Source of the DNA: Spirochaetota bacterium
GTDB taxonomy: Bacteria; Spirochaetota; UBA12135; COTS27; JAFLEE01
Length of the DNA stretch: 57,844 nucleotides
Assembly: GCA_017302015.1 (NCBI GenBank)
Contig: JAFLEE010000022.1
Coordinates: forward strand, 4,558-62,401
Reading direction: 5' to 3'
The notes under the pieces: generated by a model
The model's database searches: none
Told to the model about the DNA's origin: nothing
What the model saw: only the letters and a program-made list of their open reading frames with translations
In this document: positions 53,767-57,844 of the stretch, one piece after another
Position numbering within the stretch: position 1 is the first letter of the stretch
Layout: every line of letters starts with the position of its first letter
Position numbers and translations under genes: made by a program

Positions 53767-55262
53767 CGTACCCCCAGGTGAGGTTCGATTTCCTCGCTCG
53801 TCGTCTCGCCGCGTTTGACCATCGCCATCGCCTCATCTTCCAGGAACTGGAAACCGGTTTTCCGAAGGTGTTCCTTGATGCGCTGCTCCGGCTGGTCGCC
53901 GGTGATGAACTCCTGGAGTTTCTTGTCCATCTCCAGGTATTCCATGATGGCCGTGCGGTCAATGAACCCGCTCCCGCCACAGTGGGTGCAGCCCCCGTCT
54001 TTCGGCGTGGATTCCTTGAAAGCCGCCTTTTTGCCCCCTCGCGCCCTACCCGCCTTTTCCGTCTTCGGCGTACCCTTGCAATGGGGGCAGAGGCGACGCA
54101 CCAAGCGCTGGGCGATGATTGCCCTGAGTGACGAGGAGACCAGGTAGGGCTCGATGCCCAAGTCGAGCAACCGTGTGATGGCCGACACGCTATCGCCCGT
54201 GTGGAGCGTGGAGAGCACTAGGTGTCCCGTAAGAGAGGCCTGGATGGCCATCCTCGCCGTCTCCTCGTCCCGAATCTCGCCCACCATAATCACGTCGGGG
54301 TCGTGACGGAGGGCGTGGCGGAGGATGTTGGCAAACGTAATTCCCTGCGCGGGGTTGACCTCCACCTGGTTCACGCCCTCCATCTGGTATTCCACGGGGT
54401 CTTCAATCGTTAGGATTTTGATTTCCCGGTTGTGGATTTTTTTTAGCATGGCGTATAGCGTCGTGCTCTTACCGGATCCCGTGGGGCCCGTGGCCAGGAT
54501 TAGGCCGCTAAGGCGCGACATGAGGGAGTTTATACGACCAACGACCTTGGACGACAGCCCCAGTTTGTCCAAGTCCAGGTATTCCACGTTCTTTCGCAGA
54601 ATCCGGATAACCACCGATTCCCCAACCTTCGTCGGGATGGTGGATACCCGAAGGTCTAGCGAGGCGCCGCCGACTTCCACCTGGGCCTTGCCGTCCTGGG
54701 GAAGCATTTTTTGCGTGATGTCCAGTCGCGCCAGGTATTTAACTCGGGAAGACACGGCCTCGAAATAGTCGGGCGGGTTTTTCAAGGTCTTGATAAGTTT
54801 GCCGTTAATTCGAAACCGCGTGACCATCTCGGACTCGTAGGGCTCTATGTGGACATCAGAGGCCCCGCGCTTGATGGCCTCTTCCAAGAGCGAATTGACG
54901 AGTTTAACAATCGGGGCATCGCTATACTTAACTTCAAGGCGCTCTCTGGAACTGCCCACGGCCGCGCCACCCATACTGGCCGAAATGAGGTCCGACTGGC
55001 TCCTGCCCTTAAAAAGGAAGTCTCGAAAATGCCGCTCCACTCTCTCCGCCGACACCTCTTTTTGGTAGACGGGTTTTTCCAGAAGGTGTGCCAGGTAATC
55101 GAGGGCATCTAAGGGAAGTTTTTCCCGACTCGTCACCTCCGCATACTCGCTTGAGTCCAGGGAAAAGAAGAATCCCCACTGAAGGAACAGGGCTTCTGGA
55201 ATGGCTGGCGCCTCCAGAGTAGACCCCACCGAAGGAACCTTTTCAGGGCGCCGGGATGACAT
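53763..55262 (-). CDS. gspE: Type II secretion ATPase GspE
   Basis: This encodes 499 residues. I chose the ATG at 55262 (AAGGA about 10 bases upstream); it overlaps the gspC-like stop by 20 bases. Walker A is GPTGSGKSTTLYAML, the Asp box and Walker B include RHDPDVIMVGEIRD, and a His box follows at HLVLSTLHTGDS. A zinc-binding four-Cys domain (CPHC...CTHC) lies near the C-terminus; its loop is Ala/Lys/Gly-rich (TEKAGRARGGKKAAFKES). It powers pseudopilus assembly as a hexamer on the cytoplasmic side. Upstream frames to 55406 are in frame but overlap gspC and lack support. Confidence 0.92.
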   Translation of the reverse strand: MSSRRPEKVPSVGSTLEAPAIPEALFLQWGFFFSLDSSEYAEVTSREKLPLDALDYLAHLLEKPVYQKEVSAERVERHFRDFLFKGRSQSDLISASMGGAAVGSSRERLEVKYSDAPIVKLVNSLLEEAIKRGASDVHIEPYESEMVTRFRINGKLIKTLKNPPDYFEAVSSRVKYLARLDITQKMLPQDGKAQVEVGGASLDLRVSTIPTKVGESVVIRILRKNVEYLDLDKLGLSSKVVGRINSLMSRLSGLILATGPTGSGKSTTLYAMLKKIHNREIKILTIEDPVEYQMEGVNQVEVNPAQGITFANILRHALRHDPDVIMVGEIRDEETARMAIQASLTGHLVLSTLHTGDSVSAITRLLDLGIEPYLVSSSLRAIIAQRLVRRLCPHCKGTPKTEKAGRARGGKKAAFKESTPKDGGCTHCGGSGFIDRTAIMEYLEMDKKLQEFITGDQPEQRIKEHLRKTGFQFLEDEAMAMVKRGETTSEEIEPHLGVR

Positions 55263-55773
55263 GCTTTTGTATCCTTGGGTTTTCCAACGCCGTTTCACCC
55301 AATCCAGCATCTTCGGCTCGGAGGCAGACGACACGAAGTTTCTCGATCCGAAGAACAACGAACTCATTGAGGCGCGACCCTTCGGAGAGGTAGAATGTCT
55401 TGCCACTGCTGTCGTTTACGATTGCCTTAGTCCGCCCCCCGACGCTCACCGTGCCGCCCAACTTCATGGAAGAAAGAGTGACCCACTCGGTGGGAAGTGC
55501 CTCTACGGCCTTAGATCTGGCCACTGGAATGACTGCATACCGGGCGCTGAAAAAATCCTTGCCCAGGGTTGCCCTCTCCATTTTCCCTGCCTCACCCTTT
55601 TGGACTTGAGCAGGAGCAGTAATGGCGGCGGACACCTCACTGGCCAAATAGATACCCAAGCCCGTCGTAGCGACAATGCCAAGGGCAATCACGCCAAGCA
55701 GAATTCCCCATGCTCTCTTTTCAGTCACCGACAGGGTGCCCAAGTAATAGGTGAGGCCAGGGATGGCTTTCAT
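55243..55773 (-). CDS. GspC-like type II secretion protein
   Basis: This encodes 176 residues. A single membrane helix (about 22-46, GILLGVIALGIVATTGLGIYL) precedes a periplasmic region with an HR-type beta domain (about 105-160: LGGTVSVGGRTKAIVNDSSG, then FYLSEGSRL...VVLRIEKLRVV). This is the GspC/PilP core that contacts the secretin N0 domain. There is no PDZ domain, so it is a short version. Gene order gspL-M-C-E-F on the minus strand supports the call; primary similarity is modest. Confidence 0.65.
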   Translation of the reverse strand: MKAIPGLTYYLGTLSVTEKRAWGILLGVIALGIVATTGLGIYLASEVSAAITAPAQVQKGEAGKMERATLGKDFFSARYAVIPVARSKAVEALPTEWVTLSSMKLGGTVSVGGRTKAIVNDSSGKTFYLSEGSRLNEFVVLRIEKLRVVCLRAEDAGLGETALENPRIQKHVIPAP

Positions 55774-56210
55774 GGGGTGAGGTATTCCAGATCCATTTCA
55801 ATACGAGTGGAGGCGCCGCTAGTCACGTTATACGAAATCAATCGGACAGCCTTTTCACTTCGCTCCAGGGCCGCCGCCAGCCGCAGTCCATCCATTGGGC
55901 GACCCTCCAACTCAAACCGTGCTCTCTTCTTTCCGCCCTCGGCTTTCTTGGAAGCAAAACTCTCCCGCGTCACTCGAATTTCCAATCCAGCCAAATGACC
56001 CTTGAAGAAACGACCCAGTTCGGCCTCATCCCGAAAAACAGCCGGCAAACTTCGGTGGCTCCCTAGGGAGACTGCCAAAAGCCCTTCAAGTTGCTCCTTC
56101 TGATTCTTGCGACTTTGCACCTGCTCGTAAAAATCCCCGAGTGCTTCCCGAAGACCGAAGACCAGAAGGAGCCCTGCAGCCAGAAAAACAAGGAGGACTT
56201 TCATACCCAT
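55770..56210 (-). CDS. GspM-like type II secretion protein
   Basis: This encodes 146 residues. An N-terminal membrane helix (KVLLVFLAAGLLLVFGL) is followed by a coiled-coil-like stretch (YEQVQSRKNQKEQLEGLL) and a ferredoxin-like alpha/beta domain (about 75-145). This is the layout of GspM/PilO, which pairs with GspL. The stop overlaps the gspC-like start as ATGA, and the gspL-like gene ends 5 bases upstream. Identity rests on topology and gene order. Confidence 0.6.
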   Translation of the reverse strand: MGMKVLLVFLAAGLLLVFGLREALGDFYEQVQSRKNQKEQLEGLLAVSLGSHRSLPAVFRDEAELGRFFKGHLAGLEIRVTRESFASKKAEGGKKRARFELEGRPMDGLRLAAALERSEKAVRLISYNVTSGASTRIEMDLEYLTP

Positions 56211-56215
56211 ACTGC

Positions 56216-57202
56216 TCAGGGAAATACGGCGGAAACTTGATACTCGCCACCGCCGCCTTTTTCCAGGTCTCCCCAGCGCCCACCAGGGATCTTCTTGCGA
56301 ACCGCATCTCGAAAGGAAAAAAGCGGCTCCTGGTCACGGGAAAGGAAGGTCGTTTCAATGGCCCCGCCATCTACCTTTACCGATTTAAGGCGGACTCCCG
56401 CTGGAAGAGAGTCCTCGACGGTTTTGAAAACACCTTCCCGCTTGGCCAGTGCGTGACTCCGTTCCTTCTCAAACGAAAGGCGGGAAAGGGCACTTCCCTC
56501 CATGCCCAAATCCTTTTTGAGCCCCTTCAAAACTACCTCGCCCGAGACTACCGATTCCCGGAGTCGCGATGCCTGCCAGACAGTAAAGCCCCAACAGAGG
56601 ACAACGGCGAAAAAGATCACCAGACCTGCGACAAAGGGCAACTGGGAAAGTTTCGGTGTGCCGTTGGAAAGTATCCTAAAAACCCTCGCCGATCCAGTGC
56701 GGAATCTCGGGGAAAGATCACCCTCGTCCAGCGTGATGGTCTCGGGATTAAAGGGAAGATCGAAACCTCGAATATAGTCCACGACTTCCTTTCTGCGCTC
56801 TGCCAAGTGCGCCACATTCGTGTGGCTCGCATATAGAAATCCTCGGCGGCTTCCTGCAAATATCATGCAGGCCGAACCGATCGGAGGACACGTGGCAATA
56901 AAATCGCCTGGGATTTTCTGCCTTGCCTGGGCTGCCAAGAACAGGGCATCCACTTCGAGGTCTGTCCTTACTGCTTCGGAACCCCTTGCCCTCTCTCTCG
57001 GCGCCGCGATGACCAGCGTGAGCACCTGATCTTGATTCTTGCGCAGGATCCGATGGGAGAACTGATACCTGTCGGCTTCCAATAGAGGAAAGAGGCCCTC
57101 GATGTCAAAACGAATGGCCGAATCCAAGTCCCCGGCCAGTTTGCGCGGGTAGGCCTTGATCTTGAAAAGGGTTCGGGAGAGTGGGACTGGTGATTGAGGC
57201 AT
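56216..57202 (-). CDS. GspL-like type II secretion protein
   Basis: This encodes 328 residues from the ATG at 57202; a TTG at 57223 is an alternative. The first 190 residues are a degenerate actin-like/PilM-type cytoplasmic domain. One membrane helix (about 195-220, FVAGLVIFFAVVLCWGFTVW) is followed by a coiled coil and a ferredoxin-like domain ending near the C-terminus (RLKSVKVDGGAIETTFLSRD). This matches GspL or a PilM-PilN fusion. It would link GspE to GspM. It is the first gene of the minus-strand set, back to back with gspG with only 38 bases between starts. Confidence 0.6.
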   Translation of the reverse strand: MPQSPVPLSRTLFKIKAYPRKLAGDLDSAIRFDIEGLFPLLEADRYQFSHRILRKNQDQVLTLVIAAPRERARGSEAVRTDLEVDALFLAAQARQKIPGDFIATCPPIGSACMIFAGSRRGFLYASHTNVAHLAERRKEVVDYIRGFDLPFNPETITLDEGDLSPRFRTGSARVFRILSNGTPKLSQLPFVAGLVIFFAVVLCWGFTVWQASRLRESVVSGEVVLKGLKKDLGMEGSALSRLSFEKERSHALAKREGVFKTVEDSLPAGVRLKSVKVDGGAIETTFLSRDQEPLFSFRDAVRKKIPGGRWGDLEKGGGGEYQVSAVFP

Positions 57203-57240
57203 TGATTGCAGGTCCCGGGGCAAAATTATACAATTCGAGC
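57203..57240. promoter_or_regulatory. Very short divergent promoter region (gspL-like / gspG)
   Basis: TATAAT reads on the minus strand at 57225-57230 and TATACA on the plus strand at 57227-57232. The two -10-like boxes overlap. If used, both transcripts would be nearly leaderless and mutually exclusive. No good -35 is seen for either. Confidence 0.3.
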
Positions 57241-57702
57241 ATGAAACTCCTCCGGCCCAACCACACCAGCACTTCCTTGCGCCTTTCGGGGGTCACCCTC
57301 GCTGAGGTTCTCATCGTGATCGTAATCCTTACGACCTTGGCCCTCCTCATCGTCCCACGCCTCGCCGGAAAGACTGAAAAAGCACGTCGGGCAGCCGCTG
57401 TGCTTGACGTGGAGAGGGGCATCCCTGCCGCGCTCGACGAATACGAAGCCGATTGCGGGAGATACCCTACAACCGAGCAGGGCCTGGAGGCCCTCGTTGC
57501 CAAGCCGACCAATTCTCCCGTACCTCAAAACTGGCAGGGGCCTTATCTCAAAAAGAAGACCTACCTTGACCCCTGGGGCCGAAAATACAACTTCAGGAGC
57601 CCCTCCACCAGGGCGGGTGCCATGTATGACCTTTTCTCCTTCGGACCCGACGGAAAAGAGGGCGGGGAGGGGGCGGATAAGGATATTGGGAATTGGGAGT
57701 AA
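57241..57702 (+). CDS. gspG: Type II secretion major pseudopilin GspG
   Basis: This encodes 153 residues from the ATG at 57241; a longer frame reaches back to 57181 but overlaps the divergent gene. The prepilin leader ends SG, with cleavage before VTLAEVLIVIVILTTLALL: Gly at -1 and Glu at +5 are present. The C-terminal part has the GspG hallmarks YEADCGRYPTTEQGLEAL, PYLKKKTYLDPWGRKY and FSFGPDGKEGGEGADKDIGN, which form the calcium site. It is the main subunit of the pseudopilus that pushes substrates through GspD. Confidence 0.95.
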   Translation: MKLLRPNHTSTSLRLSGVTLAEVLIVIVILTTLALLIVPRLAGKTEKARRAAAVLDVERGIPAALDEYEADCGRYPTTEQGLEALVAKPTNSPVPQNWQGPYLKKKTYLDPWGRKYNFRSPSTRAGAMYDLFSFGPDGKEGGEGADKDIGNWE

Positions 57703-57706
57703 TTTC

Positions 57707-57844
57707 TTGCCCAAACCCCCTGCCTTCGCCCTGCCGGAGGTGCTTCTTGCCCTACTCATTCTCACCCTCCTGATTCCCTCCATTTCATTACTCGCCCAAC
57801 ACACGGACCTCTCCAGGATCCGAAGTGACTTCGATACCGAGGCG
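57707..57844 (+). CDS. Minor pseudopilin (GspI/GspH-like), N-terminal part
   Basis: The gene is cut by the right window edge; 46 codons are visible. It starts at TTG 57707, with GGGAG 7 bases upstream. The prepilin-like leader is short and the hydrophobic helix is FALPEVLLALLILTLLIPS: Glu is at +5, but Ala instead of Gly lies at -1. It follows gspG by 4 bases and should encode a minor pseudopilin of the T2SS tip. Which one (H, I or J) cannot be decided from this piece. Confidence 0.7.
   Translation, partial: MPKPPAFALPEVLLALLILTLLIPSISLLAQHTDLSRIRSDFDTEA

Noticed and set aside
53763-55406. Longer GspE starting at 55406
   Set aside because: The extra residues overlap the gspC-like gene by a further 144 bases; the ATG at 55262 has a good AAGGA site and fits family length.

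Overview
The window comes from a GC-rich, diderm (Gram-negative type) bacterium. Evidence for an outer membrane is a TonB-dependent receptor, a type II secretion secretin, a lipobox protein and a heptosyltransferase-type enzyme. An OmpL47-like beta-sandwich repeat protein is reminiscent of spirochaetes, but I cannot assign a phylum from sequence alone. Most genes in 1-34 kb are GC-rich and tightly packed. From about 34 kb to 48 kb the DNA is visibly more AT-rich, carries an insertion sequence and broken pieces, and looks acquired. From 49 kb to the end the composition is intermediate and the genes form a type II secretion cluster.

1-34 kb, chromosomal region. It starts with the 3' end of a corrinoid-activation (RACo-like) ASKHA gene, followed by two secreted helical-repeat proteins, an AraC regulator and an APC permease. 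A minus-strand group encodes a CsgG-like protein, an SpsF-type cytidylyltransferase, adenylosuccinate lyase and an M23 peptidase. Then come glucose-6-phosphate isomerase, a processive GT2 glycosyltransferase overlapping a GlpD-like flavoprotein, a 2Fe-2S ferredoxin overlapping a PcfJ-like protein, and a four-gene minus operon (5-formyl-THF cyclo-ligase, OmpL47-like protein, helicase-associated-like protein, TonB receptor). After these lie a large multidomain PL11-type rhamnogalacturonan lyase, an SDR oxidoreductase, a 34-residue membrane peptide, a GNAT and GT9 pair, a methyltransferase and an orphan hybrid-input histidine kinase. Several genes share an extended -10 box (TGnTATAAT or TGnTAGAAT), and two appear to be transcribed almost leaderless. 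A structured, roughly 140-bp repeat occurs twice (10.8 and 18.3 kb).

34-48 kb, acquired region. An IS3-type element (35557-36868) is flanked by an unusually long 17-bp direct repeat and sits at the 5' end of a small ORF. Next are a GT-C membrane glycosyltransferase, a perfect 18-bp-stem hairpin, a solitary copy of the IS left end and a broken gene fragment. The most interesting locus follows: a 2853-residue Sec-exported protein joining Ig/Fn3-like repeats, an SpvB domain, FG-GAP/VCBS repeats, a TcdB-middle-like region, an Rhs/YD-repeat shell and a variable C-terminal tip. It overlaps by ATGA a 97-codon gene that is a strong candidate for its immunity protein. This is a single-chain Tc-BC/Rhs cocoon toxin with no PAAR or T6SS trafficking domain.

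49-57.8 kb, type II secretion. gspD is on the plus strand, followed by a small basic protein and a compact HNH nuclease. The gspF-E-C-M-L genes are on the minus strand, and gspG plus a gspI/H-like pseudopilin leave the window on the plus strand. The T2SS genes adjoin the signal-peptide-bearing Rhs protein, so the T2SS is a plausible (inferred) route for its final export.
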